From Ruminococcus sp. (GTDB lineage Bacteria > Bacillota > Clostridia > Oscillospirales > Acutalibacteraceae), in NCBI GenBank assembly GCA_017502425.1, contig JAFVVB010000209.1, positions 1 through 11,644 on the forward strand: DNA of 11,644 nt, given 5' to 3'. Made by a program: the position numbers and the translations under genes. The first letter of the stretch is position 1, and every line of letters begins with the position of its first letter. Below are positions 1 through 5,546 of this stretch, one piece after another. Below the pieces are notes generated by a model that made no database searches, was not told the DNA's origin, and saw nothing but the letters and a program-made list of their open reading frames with translations.

Positions 1-254
1 AGAATATGGCATCCTGAAAAGGCTTTCTTACCGATAACGGTGACAGTTTTTTCTTCAATCTTATCAGGGATAACATATGTAGCATCAGCACTGTCAAATC
101 GTGTAATTTTTATAGTATCATCTTCTAAAACTTCATATTCAAGTACGTTTAGTAAATCCTCTGTATCCTCTTCGGCATATGAAGTAAAAGAAAAAGCTGA
201 CATACTAAAGCATACCGTCAGCATACTAAGAAAAAAGCAAAAAACTCTCTTCAT
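1..254 (-). CDS. Secreted BspA-type leucine-rich-repeat protein, N-terminal part (truncated by window edge)
   Basis: Seen: 84 codons from an ATG at 254, open to the window edge. A GGGAAG ribosome site lies about 7 bases upstream. Residues 1-27 form a Sec signal peptide: MKR, a hydrophobic core rich in Phe, Leu and Met, then an SYA-type cleavage site before an acidic stretch (EEDTED). The mature start reads like the first unit of LRR_5 (BspA) repeats: an 'YEVLEDDTIKI' strand, then 'VIPDKIEEKTVTVIGKKAF', with the family's IP...V..IG..AF..C pattern at about residues 60-82. Known: BspA-type LRR proteins are exported and often mediate adhesion or substrate binding; gut clostridia carry many. Inferred: an extracellular protein of unknown partner. 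It has its own promoter and is separated from the trhA-like gene by a terminator. The C-terminal part, including any anchor, is outside the window. Confidence 0.85.
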   Translation of the reverse strand, partial: MKRVFCFFLSMLTVCFSMSAFSFTSYAEEDTEDLLNVLEYEVLEDDTIKITRFDSADATYVIPDKIEEKTVTVIGKKAFSGCHI

Positions 255-287
255 ATAAGCACTTCCCTTTTAATAGCAATTACCTTG

Positions 288-315
288 ATTATATCATCAA
301 AACAGTCTTTGTCAA
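288..315 (-). promoter_or_regulatory. Sigma-A-type promoter of the LRR protein gene
   Basis: On the minus strand a perfect TTGACA (310-315) is followed after 16 bases by a perfect TATAAT (288-293). The TATAAT is preceded by TGA, giving an extended -10 (TGnTATAAT). The start codon lies 34 bases below the -10. This is the closest match to consensus in the window. Confidence 0.8.
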
Positions 316-349
316 CTAAATTAGAACTCAAGAGGTAAGTTTAAAAGTC

Positions 350-393
350 AAAAAATAAAAGCAGACGAAAAGAATGTTCTTTCATCTGCTTTT
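350..393 (-). terminator. Intrinsic terminator after the trhA-like gene
   Basis: Inverted repeat with outer arms AAAAGCAGA (357-365) and TCTGCTTTT (385-393) and inner AAGAA/TTCTT pairing around a TG loop. On the minus strand it runs into TTTTATTTTTT. It lies about 27 bases past the stop codon at 420. The plus strand also shows a T-run (390-396), so it may act in both directions. Confidence 0.75.
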
Positions 394-419
394 TTCTTTA
401 TTAGAATTCTATTCTGGAA

Positions 420-1091
420 TTAAACAACGTATTTAAGAATAGCTACGTACTGTAAAACACTACCGATAACAACGAAAATATGGAAAACCGAGTGCATATA
501 GTGCACCTTTTTACCGATACCATACAGCACTGCGCCAACAGTATATGCTACACCACCAAGCAGTAACCACCAGAAGCCACTCATTGTGATGTACTCGATA
601 GTAGGTTTGAGTACTGCTACGATACACCAACCCATACCAATATAGCAGGTCATAGAAAGTTTTGAATACTTTTTCAGGTCAATAGCGTTGAGCGTAGCAG
701 CAAGCGCAGTCAATCCCCATTCAATGCCGAAAATAGTCCATGCTATACCGGGATTATGAGGTCTGATAGAACACAGCAAAATAGGTGTGTAAGTACCAGC
801 TATCAGAAAGTAAATATCGCAGTGGTCAATAACCTGCATAACCTTCTTAGCTGTCTCGTGTCTCAATCCGTGATAGACACTTGAGATAGTATACATAATA
901 ACAAGTGTTGTTCCATAGATAGAAACGGAAACGATTTTCCACGGGTCACCTGTTTTAGCTGATGCTATAACACCGATAACAATGGCAAATACACCAAAAA
1001 CGCCACCGATAATATGAGAAATCATATTGAACAGTTCTTCACCTCTGGTGTAATTAGGTAAAGATCTGTTAATTAATGCAGTACGAGTCAT
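420..1091 (-). CDS. trhA: Hemolysin III / TrhA family membrane protein (PAQR superfamily)
   Basis: Seen: 223 residues, about the usual length for the family, with about seven hydrophobic segments between residues 22 and 222. Family motifs are intact: SSVYH (Ser70, His74), IDHCDIYFLIAGTYTP (Asp89, residues 88-103), and the C-terminal HSVFHIF (His200, His204). Ser, His, Asp and the two late His match the metal site of the PAQR superfamily. Known: bacterial PAQR proteins (hemolysin III, YqfA, TrhA) are integral membrane proteins linked to membrane homeostasis; the hemolysin name is historical and a toxin role is not implied. Context: the start codon overlaps the stop of the upstream DegV-like gene by one base (TAATG), with a GAGGG ribosome site inside that gene's end, so translation is probably coupled. 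Followed by a terminator. The family call is firm; the reaction and substrate are not known. Confidence 0.92.
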   Translation of the reverse strand: MTRTALINRSLPNYTRGEELFNMISHIIGGVFGVFAIVIGVIASAKTGDPWKIVSVSIYGTTLVIMYTISSVYHGLRHETAKKVMQVIDHCDIYFLIAGTYTPILLCSIRPHNPGIAWTIFGIEWGLTALAATLNAIDLKKYSKLSMTCYIGMGWCIVAVLKPTIEYITMSGFWWLLLGGVAYTVGAVLYGIGKKVHYMHSVFHIFVVIGSVLQYVAILKYVV

Positions 1092-1975
1092 TAGTCTACC
1101 CTCTTATCTCCCCAGAAGAACAGAGCAACTGTACCAGGACCTGTGTGACTACCGATAACTGTACCTATGTTATTGATAAGTACATCTCCGTCAATATTCT
1201 TGAAATTTTCTTTTACTAAATCAGCCACAGCCTTTGCATCATCGTAGCAAGCAGAATTACACATATAAACTTTGCCGTCATAGTTCTTGCCGCCATCAGC
1301 GTGTTCAATCATTCTGTTAACAATCTCAGGGATTACTTTCTTCTTAGTTCTGATTTTTGCACGTGGGATAAGTCTACCCTCGTTAGATACGTTAAGCAGA
1401 GGACAAATCTCAAAAACGCCACCAATCATACCGCTGACTTTAGATACTCGACCGCCCTTGACAAAGAAAGTGAGGTCAGTAGAGAAGAACCAGTGGTGTA
1501 ATCTGAGTTTATTTTCTTCAACCCAATCTCTGAGTTCATCAATATTCATACCTTCGTCACGCTTTTGAGCCATAGTATCAATGAGAAGACCGTAGCCTGA
1601 AGATGCAGCGAGTGAATCAACGACGTAAATTTTGCGGTCAGGATACTTTTCCTGAAGGCTCTGTGCAGCAGCACATGCACTACGATAAGAACCAGAAACA
1701 CCGGTAGACAGAGAAACATGAAGAATATCTTTGCCTTCGCTCAAGAATTTATCGAAATATTCTTCGTACTCACCCACACTTATCTGAGATGTTTTTGAAT
1801 CAGAGCCGTTTTTGAGTCTTGAATAAAAATCATCAAATGCAATAGTCTGACCTAAATCGTCAGGATATTCTACACCATCCAAAATATAGTGAAAGCAAGT
1901 GTAAGATACTTTAATCTTCTCCAAATGCTCATGTGACAAATCGACTGTTGAACAACAGCTTAATACGTAACTCAT
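1091..1975 (-). CDS. DegV family protein (FakB-type fatty-acid-binding protein)
   Basis: Seen: 294 residues from an ATG at 1975, preceded by GGAGG with a 5-base gap. An in-frame ATG at 2035 is less likely because it lacks a comparable ribosome site and falls in the promoter. DegV hallmarks are present: STVDLS near the N-terminus (9-14), KTSQIS (61-66), HVSLSTGVSGSY (86-97), VVDSLAASSGYG (118-129), FVKGGRVSK (171-179), CPLLNV then RTKKKV (191-214), and IGSHTGPGTVALFF at the C-terminus (274-287). Known: DegV proteins bind a single fatty acid; FakB members present it to the kinase FakA for phosphorylation and entry into phospholipid synthesis. No FakA gene lies in this window, so FakB activity is inference. 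Context: own promoter, upstream repeats that may be operators, and one-base overlap with the PAQR membrane gene. A lipid-handling role for the pair is plausible. Confidence 0.93.
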   Translation of the reverse strand: MSYVLSCCSTVDLSHEHLEKIKVSYTCFHYILDGVEYPDDLGQTIAFDDFYSRLKNGSDSKTSQISVGEYEEYFDKFLSEGKDILHVSLSTGVSGSYRSACAAAQSLQEKYPDRKIYVVDSLAASSGYGLLIDTMAQKRDEGMNIDELRDWVEENKLRLHHWFFSTDLTFFVKGGRVSKVSGMIGGVFEICPLLNVSNEGRLIPRAKIRTKKKVIPEIVNRMIEHADGGKNYDGKVYMCNSACYDDAKAVADLVKENFKNIDGDVLINNIGTVIGSHTGPGTVALFFWGDKRVD

Positions 1976-2005
1976 GTTAACCTCCAAAAATTTTTTTACA
2001 ACTGT

Positions 2006-2137
2006 GATTCTACTACCATCAGGTTGATTTTTCAATCTATTGTGTCCCTTTTAAAATCTACTCGTTTTTTTCGCTTCGTAGAATCGACTTTTTTAGACTC
2101 TACTAAAGAAAAAGCCAACTCCACGAATAGTAGAGTT
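2006..2137. repeat. Five GATTCTAC-like elements, partly inverted, around the DegV promoter
   Basis: On the plus strand: GATTCTACT (2006-2014), AAATCTACT (2054-2062), CGTAGAATC (2077-2085, reverse orientation), GACTCTACT (2096-2104) and AGTAGAGTT (2129-2137, reverse). GTAGAATC at 2078-2085 and GACTCTAC at 2096-2103 form an inverted repeat with one mismatch and a 10-base spacer. The first copy covers the -10 box. The last copy overlaps the terminator stem of the upstream gene and may be chance. I infer binding sites for an unidentified regulator. The elements do not match the FapR or FabT operators known from other Firmicutes. Confidence 0.45.
2007..2035 (-). promoter_or_regulatory. Promoter of the DegV-trhA operon
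   Basis: On the minus strand TTGAAA (2030-2035) is followed after 17 bases by TAGAAT (2007-2012), which lies 31 bases upstream of the ATG at 1975. The -10 is embedded in one copy of the GATTCTAC-like element found several times in this gap, so a protein bound to that element would block the promoter. Confidence 0.6.
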
Positions 2138-2142
2138 GGCTT
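2105..2142 (-). terminator. Intrinsic terminator of the XRE regulator gene
   Basis: Perfect 10-bp stem, AAGCCAACTC (2112-2121) with GAGTTGGCTT (2133-2142), and an 11-base loop. On the minus strand it is followed by TTTCTTTAG, giving a T-rich tail. The stem begins 6 bases after the stop codon. Confidence 0.88.
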
Positions 2143-2148
2143 AAACAC

Positions 2149-2730
2149 TTACTTTTTACGGTTTTTTTTGATAAAAAAGCTCAGTATGATGATAATCTGG
2201 GCAAGTATACCGATTATGAAAAGTTGCCACCAATTAGACTGGTAGAACGTCAGATATACACACGTAATAATACCCCAGACAATACCTGAAATGATAAACA
2301 TATTTAGTTTACCGATACCCCATAGTGAATTGAGTATTAAAAGTACGATAAGCGACACCGGAATAGTGTACACAAAAATCAACCACGTAGGCATACTGCA
2401 TAACCACGTAACAATAAAAGCAAACAACGCTAAAGTCCAGATTCCTATGAAAGTGATAGTAGAAATAACTGAGCGACTGTAACTATGCTGTTTCGGTACT
2501 TCGACTTTTTCGTCGTCACCATGCTCTGATAATATATAATCCACCGATACCGAAAAAATAACAGCCATCTTCTTAAGCACATAAGCATCAGGTAACGCAT
2601 CGGCTCTCTCCCATTTGCTGATAGATTTATCAGAATAGTTGAGAAGTTCACCCAGCTGCGCCTGAGTCATATTAAGCGATGTACGAAGTTTTATTATATT
2701 GTCGGCAACAGTTTTTTTAAATTGATCCAT
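2149..2730 (-). CDS. XRE-type transcriptional regulator with a four-segment membrane domain
   Basis: Seen: 193 residues. An N-terminal helix-turn-helix of the Cro/CI type spans about residues 8-66 (TQAQLGELLNYSDKSISKW at 22-40 with the following ERADALPD). A short charged linker (70-86) leads to four hydrophobic segments at about 88-110, 116-137, 142-162 and 168-187, ending in a basic tail KKNRKK. The ATG at 2730 has a GAGG ribosome site about 8 bases upstream. Known: XRE proteins with this N-terminal signature (WERADALPD) are common in Firmicutes and many carry a C-terminal membrane tail of unknown function. Context: own promoter and terminator, so it is a single-gene unit between the amino-acid transporter and the DegV operon. 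Its target is unknown. A membrane-linked DNA-binding protein could sense envelope state or act on the neighbouring lipid operon, but this is inference. Confidence 0.9.
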   Translation of the reverse strand: MDQFKKTVADNIIKLRTSLNMTQAQLGELLNYSDKSISKWERADALPDAYVLKKMAVIFSVSVDYILSEHGDDEKVEVPKQHSYSRSVISTITFIGIWTLALFAFIVTWLCSMPTWLIFVYTIPVSLIVLLILNSLWGIGKLNMFIISGIVWGIITCVYLTFYQSNWWQLFIIGILAQIIIILSFFIKKNRKK

Positions 2731-2761
2731 TATGCTACCTCGAAAAATTTATTGAAAGTAA

Positions 2762-2790
2762 ATTATATCACAAACGGTAATACTTTTCAA
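2762..2790 (-). promoter_or_regulatory. Promoter of the XRE regulator gene
   Basis: On the minus strand TTGAAA (2785-2790), a 17-base spacer, then TATAAT (2762-2767), with TGA directly before the -10 (extended -10). The -10 is 31 bases above the start codon, and the promoter begins within a few bases of the transporter terminator. Confidence 0.8.
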
Positions 2791-2794
2791 CACG

Positions 2795-2826
2795 CAAAAA
2801 CAAAAGCACCGATATTAATCGGTGCT
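2795..2826 (-). terminator. Intrinsic terminator of transporter operon 1
   Basis: Perfect 9-bp stem, AGCACCGAT (2805-2813) and ATCGGTGCT (2818-2826), with a 4-base ATTA loop. On the minus strand it is followed by TTTGTTTTTG. It lies 15 bases after the ATPase stop codon and ends the binding protein-permease-ATPase operon. Confidence 0.92.
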
Positions 2827-2841
2827 CATAATAGGTAATAA

Positions 2842-3588
2842 TTATATCAAAACTTTTGCAAGAAAATCTTTTAATCTATCTGACTGAGGATTGTTGAATA
2901 TCTCATCAGGTGTACCCTGCTCAATAATACGACCTTCGTCCATAAACACAACTCGAGTGGCAACTTCTTTAGCAAAGCCCATCTCATGAGTAACAACCGC
3001 CATGGTCATACCTTCATTTGCGAGCTCTTTCATAACATCTAAAACCTCGCCTACCATTTCAGGATCAAGCGCAGAAGTAGGTTCATCAAACAGCATAACC
3101 TGAGGCTCCATACAAAGCGCTCTTACTATCGCAATACGCTGTTTCTGACCACCTGACAACTGACTAGGATAAGCAGACGCTCTGTCTTTGAGTCCTACTC
3201 TATCCAAAAGCTCTAAAGCTTTTTTCTCAGCATCTTCTTTACTCATATTGAGCAGCTTTATAGGAGCGATGGTGAGATTTTTCATAATAGTCATATGTGG
3301 GAAAAGGTTAAAGTGCTGGAACACCATGCCCATCTTCTGACGATGCATATTGATATTAGTCTTAGGTGCTGTGATTTCAGCACCATCGAAAACTATACTA
3401 CCAGATGTAGGCCACTCAAGAAGATTGAGCGAACGTAAAAGAGTAGATTTACCGGATCCCGACGGTCCGATAATAACGATAACTTCGCCTTTTTCAATTT
3501 CGATTGAAACACCGTCTAAAGCTTTGATAGCTCCATCGTTATAGTGTTTGCAAAGCTCACTTACTTTGATAAGAGATTTATCGCTCAT
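2842..3588 (-). CDS. Polar amino acid ABC transporter, ATP-binding protein (GlnQ/HisP type), operon 1
   Basis: Seen: 248 residues, the normal length for GlnQ/HisP ATPases. The nucleotide-binding motifs are all intact: Walker A GPSGSGKST (41-49), Q-loop Gln91 in VFQHFNLFPH, signature LSGGQ (144-148), Walker B VMLFDE (164-169) followed by the D-loop SALD, and switch His201 in VTHEMGF. Role: ATP hydrolysis at the inner face of the membrane, powering import through the permease encoded just upstream. Context: the last gene of operon 1. Its ATG at 3588 overlaps the end of the permease gene by 11 bases and has GAGGAGG/GAGGAA purine runs upstream. A terminator follows directly. The family is certain; substrate specificity cannot be read from the ATPase. 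Confidence 0.97.
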   Translation of the reverse strand: MSDKSLIKVSELCKHYNDGAIKALDGVSIEIEKGEVIVIIGPSGSGKSTLLRSLNLLEWPTSGSIVFDGAEITAPKTNINMHRQKMGMVFQHFNLFPHMTIMKNLTIAPIKLLNMSKEDAEKKALELLDRVGLKDRASAYPSQLSGGQKQRIAIVRALCMEPQVMLFDEPTSALDPEMVGEVLDVMKELANEGMTMAVVTHEMGFAKEVATRVVFMDEGRIIEQGTPDEIFNNPQSDRLKDFLAKVLI

Positions 3589-4357
3589 TCTTCCTCAGCC
3601 TCCTCTCTAGTATGCTAAGCAGTTTAGTCATAATCATTACGATTACAAGGTAAATAACTGCAAGACTGATATATGGAACATATGCCTGATATGTCAGAGA
3701 AACGATATTCTGGGTCTGTTTAGTCACATCACGTAGTGCGATAACAGATACTAATGAAGTATCTTTTAAAAGTGTTATCATCTCATTGCCTAAAGCAGGA
3801 AGGATATTTTTAAACGCCTGAGGGATAATAACATACCACATAGTCTGGACATAGTTAAATCCCATTGAACGACCAGCTTCCATCTGACCCGGGTCGATAG
3901 ACATAATACCCGAACGGGCAATTTCAGCAACATATGCACCTGAGTTAATGCCTAAAGTCACGATACCACAAATGATACACTGAGTATCAGTATTAGGTAC
4001 CATGATAACAAATCCCATGATAAGAAGCTGAACCATCATAGGTGTACCTCGAATAATGGTAAGGTACCAGATAGAAATACGGTTGAATACACGAAGCAGG
4101 AAGTTCGGCTTTTTACCGACTACGGAATCGTGCGAAACTCTGATTATCGCAATAATCAAACCGATGATAGTACCTAAAATCAGCGCACCGATAGTTACAA
4201 TGAAGGTGATTTTAAGACCGTCAACGAAGAACATATAACGGTCCTGATAAATAAATGTCTGATAGAACTGGAACACAAAATCCTGAATCCACTGCGGCAG
4301 TTGTAAAAACCACTGAGGCATCTCAGCCAACCAGTCCGAAAAAGAAACCATTGTCAT
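3578..4357 (-). CDS. Polar amino acid ABC transporter permease (HisM/GlnP type), operon 1
   Basis: Seen: 259 residues. The cytoplasmic coupling (EAA) loop EAGRSMGFNY...IIPQAFKNILP lies at 160-187, followed by NEMITLLKDTSLVSVI (191-206), both typical of the His/Glu/Gln/Arg/opine permease family. The domain opens at TFIVTIGALILGTIIG (51-66) and carries IRGTPMMVQ (102-110). The first 45 residues are amphipathic and aromatic-rich, a longer N-terminal extension than in the partner permease of operon 2. The ATG at 4357 has AGAGGA six bases upstream; an in-frame ATG two codons later is worse placed. Role: forms the membrane channel, probably as a homodimer because only one permease gene is present. 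Context: 74 bases after the binding-protein gene, separated by a hairpin, and overlapping the ATPase gene by 11 bases. Confidence 0.96.
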   Translation of the reverse strand: MTMVSFSDWLAEMPQWFLQLPQWIQDFVFQFYQTFIYQDRYMFFVDGLKITFIVTIGALILGTIIGLIIAIIRVSHDSVVGKKPNFLLRVFNRISIWYLTIIRGTPMMVQLLIMGFVIMVPNTDTQCIICGIVTLGINSGAYVAEIARSGIMSIDPGQMEAGRSMGFNYVQTMWYVIIPQAFKNILPALGNEMITLLKDTSLVSVIALRDVTKQTQNIVSLTYQAYVPYISLAVIYLVIVMIMTKLLSILERRLRKNER

Positions 4358-4382
4358 AAAAAATCCTCTTTTAAACGCAAAT

Positions 4383-4409
4383 GATAGGGGCGGCAGAACC
4401 GTCCCTATC
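4383..4409 (-). other. Intercistronic hairpin between binding protein and permease, operon 1
   Basis: Inverted repeat GATAGGG-G-CGG (4383-4393) and CCG-T-CCCTATC (4399-4409) with a 5-base loop: 10 pairs plus one A/C mismatch in the minus-strand RNA. No run of T follows, so it is a poor terminator. In binding-protein transporter operons such hairpins often protect the 3' end of the abundant binding-protein message or partly attenuate transcription; that role here is inferred. Confidence 0.7.
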
Positions 4410-4431
4410 AGATAAAAATATTCTAACTAAA

Positions 4432-5193
4432 TTATTCAGCTTTGATGTACTTAGCGAGAATCTCGTCGATTGTACCATCAGCCTTGAGCTCTTCCATTGC
4501 TTTGTTAACTTTATCTGTGAGCTCTTTGTTGTCCTTAGAAATTGCAGCAGCGTAGTCTTCAGTAACATACTCTGTGTCTAAGATTTTTAAGCCATCGTTA
4601 GCTTCTACGAAAGATTTAGCAGGCTCGTTATCAATAACAACACAGTCAACCTGACCGTTCTGTAAAGCAGCAACAGCTAAAGCACCGTTGTTAAACTGCT
4701 TAACATTATCCTGACCATAGTCGTCTGTACAGTAGATGTCACCGGTTGTACCAGCCTGAACACCAATCATTTTGCCTTCTAAATCATCAACAGTTTTGAT
4801 TTTTGAATCTTCAGGAACAATAACTACCTGAACGCCTGTTGCGTATGTAATAGAAAAGTCAACTGACTGTTTACGCTCTTCGTTTACTGTAAGACCAGCG
4901 AAAACGATATCAACAGCGCCTGACTGAACAGCAGTTAAAAGTGAATCGAATTCCATATCTTTGATAGTGAGCTTCATGCCGAGCTTGTCAGCAACAGCTT
5001 TAGCGATTTCAGCATCGATACCAACGATTTCACCATTATCGTCAACGAACTCGTATGGTGGGAAAGCTGCGTTAGTACCCATAACGAGCTCAGGTTTTTC
5101 TTCATTAGCAGTAGCAGTCTTTTCGGCACCGCCACAAGCAGCAAGTGATACTACCATAAGAAGAGCAAGAACAAGTGCGAAAAACTTTTTCAT
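4432..5193 (-). CDS. Amino acid ABC transporter substrate-binding lipoprotein, operon 1
   Basis: Seen: 253 residues from the ATG at 5193, with GAGGT seven bases upstream; an in-frame ATG at 5241 would place 16 extra residues before the signal peptide. Lipoprotein signal: MKKFF, hydrophobic core, lipobox LAAC with Cys20. The mature part is a complete family 3 (PAAT) binding protein: ligand-pocket segment NAAFPPYEFVDDNG (41-54), GIDAEIAKAVADKLG (58-72), AGLTVNEERKQSVDFS (99-114) with Arg107 at the position that holds the ligand carboxylate in this family, GVQAGTTGD (144-152), and VIDNEPA with Asp188. Role: tethered outside the membrane, captures an amino acid and delivers it to the permease. 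Context: first gene of operon 1, below a long upstream region with ARG-box-like elements, which makes arginine or another basic amino acid a candidate ligand. That is inference. Confidence 0.95.
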   Translation of the reverse strand: MKKFFALVLALLMVVSLAACGGAEKTATANEEKPELVMGTNAAFPPYEFVDDNGEIVGIDAEIAKAVADKLGMKLTIKDMEFDSLLTAVQSGAVDIVFAGLTVNEERKQSVDFSITYATGVQVVIVPEDSKIKTVDDLEGKMIGVQAGTTGDIYCTDDYGQDNVKQFNNGALAVAALQNGQVDCVVIDNEPAKSFVEANDGLKILDTEYVTEDYAAAISKDNKELTDKVNKAMEELKADGTIDEILAKYIKAE

Positions 5194-5227
5194 AATAATT
5201 ACCTCTTTTTCAAAATTAGATAAATAT

Positions 5228-5242
5228 GTTGAATTTATCAAC
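5228..5242. promoter_or_regulatory. Palindrome in the initial transcribed region of operon 1
   Basis: GTTGA (5228-5232) and TCAAC (5238-5242) form a perfect inverted repeat around ATTTA. It starts 8 bases downstream of the -10 box, where a bound repressor would block initiation or early elongation. It is short and AT-rich, so it may be chance. Confidence 0.35.
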
Positions 5243-5249
5243 TGAAATA

Positions 5250-5278
5250 ACTATACACCATAATCGATAAATATGCAA
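5250..5278 (-). promoter_or_regulatory. Promoter of transporter operon 1
   Basis: On the minus strand TTGCAT (5273-5278), a 17-base spacer, then TATAGT (5250-5255), about 57 bases above the start codon. The -35 is itself one of the TGCATATTTAT elements of the upstream cluster, so repressor binding there would compete with RNA polymerase. Confidence 0.6.
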
Positions 5279-5490
5279 GAAGAATTTGCATATTTATTCA
5301 ACTTTTAGCTATTATGACAAGTACGCATAGATTTTTTAGTGCAACAGTATCAAAAATAACCACCAAATATGCATTACACTATGAATATATGCATAGATGA
5401 TTTTTAAACCGAAAGCTTAGCGTCACAGTACACTCTATATTCAAACTCACCGATATAGGCATATTTATGCTACTTTATGCACGTTTATGC
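5266..5490. promoter_or_regulatory. Upstream regulatory region of operon 1: cluster of GCAT/ATGC elements, ARG-box-like
   Basis: The 353-base gap 5194-5546 contains no credible gene. It holds a terminator, a promoter and a cluster of short elements. The best palindrome is TGCAT-ATTT-ATTCA (5287-5300), which differs from the arginine-repressor (ArgR/AhrC) box TGAAT-4AT-ATTCA at one base. Others: TGCATATTTATCG (minus strand, -35 region, from 5277 down), ATATGCAT at 5367-5374 and 5387-5394 (the latter preceded by ATGAAT), GCAT at 5325-5328, a TGAATATA half-site (minus strand, 5435-5442), and GCAT-ATTT-ATGC (5459-5470), a perfect palindrome. Inferred: binding by a multimeric repressor, ArgR-like being the best-supported guess. 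Confidence 0.5.
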
Positions 5491-5500
5491 AAGTTTAGCT
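5461..5500. repeat. Tandem 10-bp-period repeat, TTTATGC x3 plus a decayed fourth copy
   Basis: On the plus strand TTTATGC ends at 5470, 5480 and 5490, exactly one helical turn apart, each preceded by a 3-base variable spacer. A fourth degraded unit (TTTAGCT) follows in phase. On the minus strand this reads as GCATAAA repeated. It lies next to the terminator of operon 2 and about 205 bases upstream of the operon 1 promoter. Confidence 0.7.
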
Positions 5501-5501
5501 T

Positions 5502-5533
5502 AAACAAAAAGCCTCCACAATAAGGAGGCTTTT
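5502..5533 (-). terminator. Intrinsic terminator of transporter operon 2
   Basis: Stem AAAAGCCTCC (5507-5516) and GGAGGCTTTT (5524-5533) with a 7-base loop. On the minus strand it runs into TTTTTGTTT. It starts 13 bases after the ATPase stop codon. Confidence 0.92.
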
Positions 5534-5546
5534 AAAATATCTAATA

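Noticed and set aside
40..258. Plus-strand open frame opposite the LRR protein gene
   Set aside because: It mirrors the minus-strand gene, which has a signal peptide, ribosome site, promoter and recognisable LRR_5 sequence. The plus-strand product is low-complexity Ser/Thr-rich with no ribosome site.
420..1091. The hemolysin III gene as a toxin or virulence factor
   Set aside because: The family name is historical. Sequence features are those of the PAQR membrane family and nothing in the context suggests a secreted toxin.
2097..2136. Antiterminator pairing between ACTCTACT (2097-2104) and AGTAGAGT (2129-2136) at the XRE terminator
   Set aside because: In the minus-strand RNA the terminator stem would form before the competing arm is transcribed, so it cannot act as a usual antiterminator.
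4961..5245. Plus-strand open frame opposite the operon 1 binding protein
   Set aside because: Antisense shadow of a well-supported lipoprotein gene; no ribosome site and no recognisable domain.
5461..5500. CRISPR array or plasmid iterons in the 10-bp repeats
   Set aside because: Units are 7 bases with 3-base spacers, far too short for CRISPR, and there is no replication gene nearby.
5194..5546. Riboswitch or T-box leader for operon 1
   Set aside because: No T-box AGGGTGGNACCGCG-type sequence and no terminator/antiterminator pair between promoter and start codon. The predicted leader is only about 50 bases, so the long gap lies upstream of the promoter.
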